Source: an uncultured Collinsella sp.
GTDB lineage: Bacteria > Actinomycetota > Coriobacteriia > Coriobacteriales > Coriobacteriaceae
NCBI GenBank assembly: GCA_902478985.1
Contig: CABSNH010000005.1
Span: forward strand, 1 to 28,163
Direction of reading: 5' to 3'
DNA: 28,163 nt
Part shown: positions 1 to 6,391 of the stretch, one piece after another
Position numbering within the stretch: the stretch's first letter is position 1
How the letters are laid out: every line of letters starts with the position of its first letter
Made by a program: the position numbers and the translations under genes
The notes under the pieces: model-generated
Database searches by the model: none
What the model was told of the DNA's origin: nothing
Seen by the model: only the letters and a program-made list of their open reading frames with translations

Positions 1-31
1 GTCGGCAGCGTCAGATGTGTATAAGAGACAG
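1..31 (+). other. Nextera sequencing adapter remnant (artefact)
   Basis: These bases match the Illumina Nextera read-1 transposase adapter lacking its first two bases. Positions 13-31 are the 19-bp Tn5 mosaic end AGATGTGTATAAGAGACAG. It is library sequence left at the contig end and not part of the genome. Any reading frame through it is meaningless, and genomic sequence begins at about 32. Confidence 0.97.
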
Positions 32-1776
32 CTTTGATACGGGGGGCGGCGCGGGACGGCGAAAGGGGGACCCGCCGATCGCAGAGCACGCTTTTTGCAG
101 AAACAATAGTTGTCCTGTCTTGCCTGCTGTTTTGCTGTCGAATTTCATGGAGAGTCGTTCCCGAGCCATGGGGGATGCCCTCTGTAACGGCCGCATCAAT
201 TGGCCTCGTGCTTTTAATTCCGCTGGTCTATCTCGTATTGGCTGCGGTCCCGCTGCTTTGCTGTCCCCGCGCCTTTGGTCGGGGGCAGGGCGACGTGTTT
301 GCCCGTTCTGTGCTCGTAGCAGTTCCCATTGGCCTTGTTCCGGCTGTCGAGGTGGCATACTTTGCAAGCGATGCCGCAGTCATTGCATCACTGTCGATGG
401 GGTCCGCTATTGCTGTTGCCGCCTTCGTATGCACATTGCTGAGGGAGAAACGGGACAACAATTCGGATACCCCTCGCACGTCCGACCCATTCGATGCGGG
501 GGTGTTTTCCCCTGCCCTGTCGCCTCGAGAAGAGCAGTTTGTTCGACTGCTGCTCAAAGGGAAAACGCCGGCGGAAATTGCCAGGGAGACGGGTACGAAG
601 CCATCGACGGTGCGAACAACGCTTCACCGAGCATACGGGAAGGCATCGGTTGCGGGCTCACGCGAGCTCGTGGCATTGTTTGCGGGTGAGGGTGATGCTA
701 CAGGGCCTGGTCTGCTGCAGCGGCATGCTGGTGATATGTTGACATCAGTTCGGACGCGCCGGCTGTTTCGATACCTGCTCACATCTTTTTTTATCCTCCT
801 TGCGGCGGGCCCCTTGGTAATGGCGGATAGCGATTGGGGATCCGGTGTTTCGCGGGCAGTCGCCTTTTCTCTCGCAAGCTATGCATTGGGTCTCGGACTG
901 CTTCTGTCGCTGCACTACGCGGGTGAAAAACTGAATCGTGAAGTTGCGCTGACTAGAACGGATGGGGCGATTGGGCTCGGAAGCCCGTGCGTATGGGCGG
1001 TGCTGTCTGCCGTGGAATGGTCTTTTGTCTATATCGCGGCATGGAGGTGTATATGCGATCCGTTGATGGCTGCGCCGGTCCTGCTGTGCGGCGTGGCATC
1101 TACGGTCTCGCTCGCTGTTGGGCTGCGTCCGTTTAAGGTGCATGCCCGTGTCCGGGCTATCGTGCCGTTGGTGTCAATAGGTGCGGCTACTTTAATCCAT
1201 GCGGCCACTAGGGGGCGAATCCATGGGTTCGCGGTGCTGACGGGGATGTTGCTCACATACATAGTGCTGCGTAGCTGTCCGCAGCGCAAAATGCTTGGGA
1301 TATGGATGCTTTGCTTTGGGGCGGCGGCTCCTGTCTGGGTTGTCTTGCTCAACATGGTGCAGGATCTGACGGTTTTCGAGCCTCTGTTCCTTGCGTCGTT
1401 GCTGGGGCAAAGTTCGGCCGTCAATGTCGTCGTGGCAACGGTGATTGTTTGCTGGTCTGTGCCCATGCTCGTTACGCACATCGTGCTCGTACGCTCGGTT
1501 GAGGACGAGAAGGCCGTCTTGAAGTACCGTGCGAACGGGTCCACCGAAGCAGCTCACGTGCGCCGGCTGGCTCTGCTTACGTCGCGCGCCCTGTCCGATG
1601 TTCAGGCCCGAATATTGTTGATGACGGCAGAGGGCACAACGACAAAGACCATTGCGCAGGATGTCGGTTACGCTGCATCTACGGTGCAAGCGCTGCGATC
1701 CGCGTCCTATCGCCAGTTGAAGATCAAGAACAAAGCAGAGCTTATTTCATTGTTATCGCAGGTAGATAACGTGTAA
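32..1776 (+). CDS. Membrane-embedded LuxR-type regulator with two HTH domains (5' partial)
   Basis: The frame is open from the adapter junction to TAA at 1774-1776 (about 580 codons); the true start is missing. The visible N-terminus has hydrophobic segments, then a LuxR-type helix-turn-helix at about 520-690 (LSPREEQFVRLLLKGKTP, then ...IARETGTKPSTVRTTL). Next comes a second block of perhaps seven or eight membrane segments (about 755-1490), then a C-terminal LuxR-type HTH at about 1585-1765 (ALSDVQARILLMTAEG, then TIAQDVGYAASTVQAL). Coriobacteriia carry many membrane LuxR proteins with one C-terminal HTH; a TM-HTH-TM-HTH layout looks like a fusion or tandem duplication. It lies directly upstream of, and on the same strand as, the secreted protein / ABC genes and is the obvious candidate regulator, though this is inferred from position only. 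No ligand or receiver domain is visible. Confidence 0.85.
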
Positions 1777-1844
1777 ACGCCTGGATTATCAACTCAATAG
1801 CGAGTGTTTACAGACATCTTTCTCCATTCATGCAAAGGTTGCTG

Positions 1845-1856
1845 TGCGTCGACGCA
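1845..1856. promoter_or_regulatory. 12-bp perfect palindrome, candidate operator
   Basis: TGCGTCGACGCA is a perfect 12-bp palindrome lying 29 bp before the ATG of the secreted-protein gene, in the 109-bp gap after the LuxR-type gene. A weak -35-like TTTACA is at 1807-1812, without a convincing -10. Dimeric LuxR-type HTH proteins bind palindromes, so this is a reasonable operator candidate, but no binding is shown. Confidence 0.35.
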
Positions 1857-1885
1857 TTGTTAGCCGCTTTTGATTGGAGAAGGCC

Positions 1886-2398
1886 ATGATTAAGCCAAGG
1901 AGCGCTATTACTCGAATCGGAGTCGGGTTGGCGATTGCTGCGGGTCTGTCCCTAGGGGTTCCCGCTGCATCGTTCGCGCAAGAGGAGTTTGACACCTCTC
2001 AGGTTTCTAGCATTACTCAAAACGCCGATACGGGAATTACGACCTGTACGAACAATGCCGATAGGGCATTTAGTTTTCAATGTGCCGGGACGAGTGCAAC
2101 TGGCTACCGTCAAAAGGATGATTCCTCATCGCTCTATCTGGATATCCAAGGTTATACGGGAAATCCGCTTCGGTTATATACAGACGGTGCGTATAACACA
2201 AGCGGTAGCGGCAGCATGAATTGTACTCAGGGAACGTATCGTTCGAATCACAAGGGACAGTGGGAAATGTATAACCTCGTCCGTGAGAACGGGCGATCTG
2301 CGGCGCGACTGACTGCATGGGCGGAGTCTGGCTACGGCACTGTTATTGGTGTATGGAGCCCCGACTGCGTCGGGCATTTCCGCAAGCTTCCCGCATAG
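1886..2398 (+). CDS. Small secreted protein, possible DUF2712-like
   Basis: 170 residues. ATG 1886 is chosen over the upstream TTG because GGAGAAGG (1876-1883) is placed just before it and because the protein then begins with a classical signal peptide: MIKPRSAITR, a hydrophobic core, and an ASFAQ|E cleavage site at about residues 31-32. The mature part is rich in Ser, Thr, Gly, Tyr and Asn with four Cys, two of them close together early on (TTCTNN... and FQCAG), and ends in a conserved-looking stretch: NLVRENGRSAARLTAW, then IGVWSPDC. The ENG...A.L...G.WSPD pattern recalls small exported Gram-positive proteins such as the DUF2712 family; this comes from memory and was not searched. It is followed by ABC transporter genes, an arrangement seen for secreted peptides and lactococcin-972-like loci, but it is longer than those bacteriocins and has no clear relation to them. 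Function unknown. Confidence 0.8.
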   Translation: MIKPRSAITRIGVGLAIAAGLSLGVPAASFAQEEFDTSQVSSITQNADTGITTCTNNADRAFSFQCAGTSATGYRQKDDSSSLYLDIQGYTGNPLRLYTDGAYNTSGSGSMNCTQGTYRSNHKGQWEMYNLVRENGRSAARLTAWAESGYGTVIGVWSPDCVGHFRKLPA

Positions 2399-2411
2399 TT
2401 GTTTGAATTGG

Positions 2412-2448
2412 CTCCCTTCCGGCTTTCTGGGTCGGAAGGGGGAGGAGG
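2412..2448 (+). promoter_or_regulatory. Intergenic hairpin abutting the permease Shine-Dalgarno
   Basis: CCCTTCCG (2414-2421) pairs with CGGAAGGG (2433-2440) around an 11-nt loop, and the stem can extend outward to 2412/2444. The 3' arm runs straight into GGAGGAGG (2441-2448), the Shine-Dalgarno of the next gene (ATG 2453). There is no T-tract, so it is unlikely to be a strong terminator. It could protect the upstream mRNA end or modulate permease translation. Confidence 0.45.
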
Positions 2449-2452
2449 ACGT

Positions 2453-3334
2453 ATGAACCAAAGGCTCGTAAGATATGAGCTGTCGAAAACGATAAGACGC
2501 CCAGCTTTTATCTTTGCTCTCTTGATTGCAGTCGCAGTTGCAATAGCTGCTGCGCTGGAGCCGTGGGCAAATTTGGAAAAAGAACGTCACAACCTTCTTT
2601 CTTTTGGTTACGGCGTTGGCATGCAAGCCAAAAACTATCTCGGTCAAACACGTGAAAGCAGCTTCGGTAACTGGATTGTTGTGAGCGCGAACGCGCCACT
2701 GTCTGCGTCGGTGTTTTTCTATGCACTGCCCCTGCTTGCAATGTTGGCCGGATCTTGGTCGTGCCTCTTTGAGCGTTTGAGTGGTTATGACATGCAGATA
2801 TGCACGCGCGTTTCCAGAAAGGCATACGTGAACGTAAAGGTGCTGTCTGCTTTCCTCTCCGCGTTTACAGTGACTGCCATTCCTCTGCTCGTCAATTTCC
2901 TGATTGTCTCGATGCTTTTTCCTGCGTATCTTCCTCGGGTCGATGAGTCGACCTACGTAGGGCTTTACCTACATAGCTATTTCTCCGGTCTATTTTATTC
3001 ACATCCTTTGTTATATGTGCTTGCATACACGCTGTTCGATGCGGTCACGCTCGGGACTTTATCCATGGCTGTAACTGGCTTCTCAATTTTGTTTCGTAGC
3101 AGAATCAAAGCGATAATTGTCCCGTATCTGCTAATGGTTGCGTGGCATTTTGCAAATGGCTGGATCTTCGGCGTAATGGCTTGTGTGGGGTTTAACTGCA
3201 ATATCTTCAACAGCATCAGGTCGGAATCGCTGAATAACTGGCCAGACATTCGAGCCGGTTTTGCGGAAATCATATTATTGACCCTTGCTTCGTTGGCTTT
3301 TTCTGGGGCGTGGAAAAGGCGGGAGATGGTCTGA
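2453..3334 (+). CDS. ABC-2-like transporter permease
   Basis: 293 residues from ATG 2453, preceded by a very strong GGAGGAGG; the frame is open further upstream but without a ribosome site. The protein starts with a short basic cytoplasmic stretch (MNQRLVRYELSKTIRRP), a hydrophobic segment, a roughly 70-residue extracytoplasmic part, then about five more membrane segments, ending KRREMV. This is the usual shape of ABC-2-type export permeases, though the sequence is not specific enough to name a family. The stop codon shares a base with the start of the next permease (TGATG at 3332-3336), so the two are probably translated together and may form a heterodimer. The codon mix is less GC-rich than in the housekeeping genes downstream. 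The substrate is unknown; the secreted protein upstream is one candidate. Confidence 0.75.
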   Translation: MNQRLVRYELSKTIRRPAFIFALLIAVAVAIAAALEPWANLEKERHNLLSFGYGVGMQAKNYLGQTRESSFGNWIVVSANAPLSASVFFYALPLLAMLAGSWSCLFERLSGYDMQICTRVSRKAYVNVKVLSAFLSAFTVTAIPLLVNFLIVSMLFPAYLPRVDESTYVGLYLHSYFSGLFYSHPLLYVLAYTLFDAVTLGTLSMAVTGFSILFRSRIKAIIVPYLLMVAWHFANGWIFGVMACVGFNCNIFNSIRSESLNNWPDIRAGFAEIILLTLASLAFSGAWKRREMV

Positions 3335-4170
3335 TGCTGTTTAGGCTGGTCGCCGCGGACCTGAGGACCGTTTTGAAGAAGAACATCATTACCTTTATTG
3401 CGATTGCGGCAGTGACCGTTGCGAACCTGGTGTACGCCTACGGTTTGTCTTCTGTGTATGGGGTCAGGACGGATGCCTTGGGGTTTGCGGACAATCTTGC
3501 GCTCGTGTTTGCCGGATCTGCTCCGTTTGAGCCTAGGCCCGGGGTCATGTTTGTGCCTCCGCTAGGATGGCTATTTCTCATTCTGCTTATTCTCTATACA
3601 ACACTCGATTATCCCGCCGAATCGTTGCACGGGTTTGGTTTGCAAACGCTTGTCCGATGCCGGGCGAGAACCCTTTGGTGGGTCTCGCGTTTTATCTCAG
3701 TGGCGGCGATAACAGCATTTTCGCTGCTCGTGGTGGTTTGCTCTGTTGTGATTTGGAGCTTGATGGTGAGCTCCTCGTTCAGCGCGGTCATCCATGGCGA
3801 GTCGCTTCAGCTGGCTAATTTGGCGCCGTGGTTTCTCAAAGCTGCCGAGGCAGATGCGCTGCCGTTTTTCGCAGGACTCTTTCTTGCTTTCGAGGCGCTT
3901 GCGTTTGCGCAGGCAGCGGTCGGGTTTGTGCTTGGGTCGTCGGTCTCGTTTGTGGTTTTAATTAGCTACCTGATCTGCTCGGCATATGCGCGGCATTGGG
4001 CGCTGCTGGGAAATGCCTTGATGCTGTTGCGCTGGGGCGGAATTGTCAAAGAGGGAATCGCGGCGGGCTCGAGTGGCTTGTTTTCAATTGTGATTATGTC
4101 GTTATGCCTATCGTTGGGTGGACTGTGGTTTCGAAGGGCCGACCTTATAGAAAAGGGGGACAAGATATGA
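3334..4170 (+). CDS. ABC-2-like transporter permease, second subunit
   Basis: 278 residues. ATG 3334 overlaps the upstream stop by one base and has GGGAGATGG just before it; the GTG at 3310 inside the previous gene has no ribosome site. MLFRLVAADLRTVLKKN leads into a first membrane segment, an extracytoplasmic loop of about 50 residues, then about five more segments, and a short charged tail (FRRADLIEKGDKI). No motif identifies the substrate. The stop overlaps the ATPase start (ATGA, 4167-4170), indicating one translational unit of two permeases and one ATPase. Sequence identity to the upstream permease is low, so this is a paired subunit and not a recent duplicate. Confidence 0.72.
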   Translation: MLFRLVAADLRTVLKKNIITFIAIAAVTVANLVYAYGLSSVYGVRTDALGFADNLALVFAGSAPFEPRPGVMFVPPLGWLFLILLILYTTLDYPAESLHGFGLQTLVRCRARTLWWVSRFISVAAITAFSLLVVVCSVVIWSLMVSSSFSAVIHGESLQLANLAPWFLKAAEADALPFFAGLFLAFEALAFAQAAVGFVLGSSVSFVVLISYLICSAYARHWALLGNALMLLRWGGIVKEGIAAGSSGLFSIVIMSLCLSLGGLWFRRADLIEKGDKI

Positions 4171-4811
4171 GCGTGATCGTTAGGGACGTATCGAAGCGCA
4201 TGGGCAAAAACGATGTTCTGCGCAACGTGTCCATCGAGGTTGACCCTGGGACTGTGGTCGGGCTTCAGGGGATAAACGGTTCGGGTAAGACCATGCTTAT
4301 GCGAGCGGTCTGCGGATTGATCAAGCCTACCGAAGGCGAAATCTCTATCGATGGCCAAAGGCTTGGGGCGGACATCTCGTTCCCGCCGAGTCTGGGGATG
4401 TTGATAGAGGCGCCTTCCTTTTTAGGATATCTGTCTGGTTACGACAATCTGGAGCTCATAGCTCAAATCAATGGCGTTGCCACCCCCGAGGACATTCGCT
4501 CTGCCCTGCGGCTCGTGGGGCTCGATGCAGACGAAAAAAAGAAGTTCCGAGCATACTCGCTTGGGATGAAGCAGCGTCTGGGGATAGCTGCGGCAATTAT
4601 GGAAAAGCCGAAGCTGCTTGTTCTCGATGAGCCAACGAATGCCCTCGACGAAGCGGGCGTGGAAATGCTCAAGCGCGTTGTGGCGATGGCGGCATCAACG
4701 GGTCGCGAGGTTATTCTGTCCAGCCATGACGGAGAGGTGCTCGAGGAGCTGGCCGATCGTGTTTACTGCATGCGCGACGGTGCCGTTGTGAAAGTTCGGG
4801 AAAGGTCGTGA
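4167..4811 (+). CDS. ABC transporter ATP-binding protein, BcrA-like
   Basis: 214 residues, short for an ABC ATPase but with every core motif. Walker A is GINGSGKT (residues 35-42). A Q-loop region, IEAPSFLGYLSGYDNLE, has Glu where Gln is usual, as in bacitracin/lantibiotic-type exporters. The signature is a variant YSLGMKQRLG (130-139), Walker B is KLLVLDEPTNALD (149-161), and the H-loop is SSHD. ATG 4167 follows AAAAGGGGGA and overlaps the preceding permease stop; the longer upstream frame lies inside that gene. It should power the two permeases encoded just before it. The family (export or self-protection ABC systems for peptides) fits the secreted protein at the head of the cassette, but substrate and direction are inferred. 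Confidence 0.9.
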   Translation: MSVIVRDVSKRMGKNDVLRNVSIEVDPGTVVGLQGINGSGKTMLMRAVCGLIKPTEGEISIDGQRLGADISFPPSLGMLIEAPSFLGYLSGYDNLELIAQINGVATPEDIRSALRLVGLDADEKKKFRAYSLGMKQRLGIAAAIMEKPKLLVLDEPTNALDEAGVEMLKRVVAMAASTGREVILSSHDGEVLEELADRVYCMRDGAVVKVRERS

Positions 4812-4816
4812 GCGCG

Positions 4817-5476
4817 ATGAAGAAGGCCCTGTGGACAAGAAGGGCGGTGCTTGCTCTTTTCGGCTGTGCTGCTACCGGCATTGCGGGCATGAGGGTGAGC
4901 GTCGTTAACGGGAACCGGACGGTCATTCCTGAGAAATATTACGCGGAGGGCGAATGGCTCTCGATGGATGGGGCGTTTCTGGGGTCGAAGGATGTGGCGA
5001 CTGACGGGTATTCGTTTTGCATAGACGGGGCAGAGCTGCTCACGCCGCGCGAGTATCTCAAGCGTGCGCATGATGATTATTCAAAATATGGCATCGTAGA
5101 TACGAAAACGAAATTGAAGGACGCCGACATCACGTGTGTTATCGCCGTAAAGATGCGTGTCAGGAATAAGGACAATGTCGAAGGCGGAATCAAAACGTAT
5201 GTTTGGCATTTGGTGCCGGAGTCTGCGCCAAACTATGACTTTGTGGTCAATACCGATCTGATAACGCAGGCAATGCCGGCTCTGGGCGGTTCTGCTGCGT
5301 TTGCTGTACAGGTTGGGGCGGAGAACGAGTTACTCGTCCCATTCATGATGCAAAACACCAACGACTATTTCGAAGGTTACGAGACCGTCCGTTTTGAGAA
5401 AGCGTTTCCCGGGACCTATACGATGAAGATGACCGATCTGCCGGAGCGAAGGCTCTTCAGGTTTGAAGTTAAATAG
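4817..5476 (+). CDS. Membrane-anchored or lipoprotein-like protein, possible DUF5027
   Basis: 219 residues from ATG 4817, with GAAAGG 11 bp upstream; GTG 4808 (overlapping the ATPase stop) is possible but lies only 2 bp from that ribosome site. The N-terminus MKKALWTRRAVLALFGC is a signal peptide or anchor. LFGC resembles a lipobox, but Phe at -2 is unusual, so lipidation is uncertain. The exported part contains EGEWLSMDGAFL, then TDGYSF and LTPREYLKRA, reminiscent of the DUF5027 lipoproteins common in Coriobacteriia (from memory, unverified). It ends RLFRFEVK. It is the last gene of the ABC unit. An accessory, substrate-binding or immunity role at the outer face of the membrane would fit the context but is not shown. 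Confidence 0.7.
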   Translation: MKKALWTRRAVLALFGCAATGIAGMRVSVVNGNRTVIPEKYYAEGEWLSMDGAFLGSKDVATDGYSFCIDGAELLTPREYLKRAHDDYSKYGIVDTKTKLKDADITCVIAVKMRVRNKDNVEGGIKTYVWHLVPESAPNYDFVVNTDLITQAMPALGGSAAFAVQVGAENELLVPFMMQNTNDYFEGYETVRFEKAFPGTYTMKMTDLPERRLFRFEVK

Positions 5477-5499
5477 CTCGAAGGCCCTGTTGGGGGAGC

Positions 5500-5525
5500 C
5501 TCATCCTACGCTGAAGCGGGATGAG
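5500..5525. terminator. Weak hairpin between convergent genes
   Basis: CTCATCC (5500-5506) and GGATGAG (5519-5525) form a 7-bp stem with a 12-nt loop in the 74-bp gap between the convergent lipoprotein-like and YcxB-like genes. There is no T-tract on either strand, so intrinsic termination would be poor; the call rests on position and pairing. Confidence 0.3.
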
Positions 5526-5550
5526 ATTCCCTTCGCAGTGGCGCTCGGCC

Positions 5551-6276
5551 CTAGCGCTTCTTCTTGCTCTTCTTCTGCTTGCGCCGCTTGCCCTTGTTGT
5601 CCTGGGGCTTGTCGGCCTTGTCGCCCTGCTTAGCTTCGGCTGCGGCCTTCTCGGCCTTCATTTTCTTCTTCTTGGTCTCGATGCGGAGCTTTTTGTTAAT
5701 GCGCGCCTTAAGGAAGGTGCCAAACTGCTCGGCATTGCCGCGGACAAAGGTGTCCTTAGGGATCGTCACGCCCTGGTCGGCGAACATGGCTACAAAGATG
5801 CGCTCGCCGTCGAGCACGTGGTCGAGCTTTTCAAACGGGAAGAACTGCGACTTGCCGCTCTTGCCCCAAACCATCAGGCCGTCCTCGTTGGCGGCGACGC
5901 GGCGATAGCGGCCACCCATGGACTCGTCGGCCTCGACGGCATCGATAAAGTCGCGGGCGAGGGTGTGGTGCAGGTTTTTGCTCCACCAGGCCAAAAAGGC
6001 GCCGAATACGATCAGGACGACGCCAAACTTGATCCAGTTGCCGCCGGCCACCAGCATGCCAATGCCGAGCAGCGCGGCAATTGCCGCGGCGACATACAGC
6101 GAGCCGCGACGCCTGGGTGAGGCGACCAGGCGGGCGAAGTCGGTGACCAGGTCGTTTTCGTACTGGTACTCGTTGAGGTACAGGATGCCGTCGTCGGCTG
6201 CGGCCTGCTTCTCGAGCGCGACCTCGACCTGGTCGGCTGCTTCGGAGGGAACGAGGTTGCTCTCTGCGTCTGCCAT
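5551..6276 (-). CDS. YcxB-like membrane protein with Lys-rich tail
   Basis: 241 residues, starting at ATG (6276 on the minus strand) with AGGAG eight bases ahead. An acidic N-terminal part (about 1-60) precedes two membrane helices (about 61-76 and 82-97: YVAAAIAALLGIGMLVAG and FGVVLIVFGAFLAWW). The following roughly 100 residues (RRVAANEDGLMVWG, then FPFEKLDHVL, then TIPKDTFV) match the pattern of the YcxB-like C-terminal domain, a small PH-like module of unknown function. The last 40 or so residues are almost all Lys, Arg, Ala and Glu (KKKKMKAEKAAAEAK to KSKKKR), a strongly basic cytoplasmic tail that could touch nucleic acid or lipid headgroups. It is divergent from dnaX with 115 bp between starts. 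Function unknown. Confidence 0.75.
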   Translation of the reverse strand: MADAESNLVPSEAADQVEVALEKQAAADDGILYLNEYQYENDLVTDFARLVASPRRRGSLYVAAAIAALLGIGMLVAGGNWIKFGVVLIVFGAFLAWWSKNLHHTLARDFIDAVEADESMGGRYRRVAANEDGLMVWGKSGKSQFFPFEKLDHVLDGERIFVAMFADQGVTIPKDTFVRGNAEQFGTFLKARINKKLRIETKKKKMKAEKAAAEAKQGDKADKPQDNKGKRRKQKKSKKKR

Positions 6277-6316
6277 GCTCTTTGGACTCCTATCGCGGCG
6301 GGCTCGCCGTACGGGT

Positions 6317-6322
6317 TATTAT
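6317..6322 (+). promoter_or_regulatory. Candidate -10 box for dnaX
   Basis: TATTAT in the 115-bp divergent gap, about 70 bp before the dnaX ATG. No acceptable -35 hexamer is present at normal spacing. The opposite strand over 6319-6324 reads CATAAT and could serve the divergent YcxB-like gene. Low certainty. Confidence 0.3.
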
Positions 6323-6391
6323 GAGTGAAGTATGCCGTGCGACCGCATGGCCGTCGCGGCAACAAGACTCAGTATACCCGGGGGAGCACCC

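Noticed and set aside
13..31. Tn5 mosaic end as evidence of a transposon
   Set aside because: It is joined to the rest of the Nextera adapter at the very contig end, so it is library sequence.
5521..6120. Forward-strand frame over the YcxB-like gene (199 codons)
   Set aside because: Leu/Ala-rich shadow without ribosome site; the reverse frame has membrane helices, a YcxB-like domain and a good Shine-Dalgarno.
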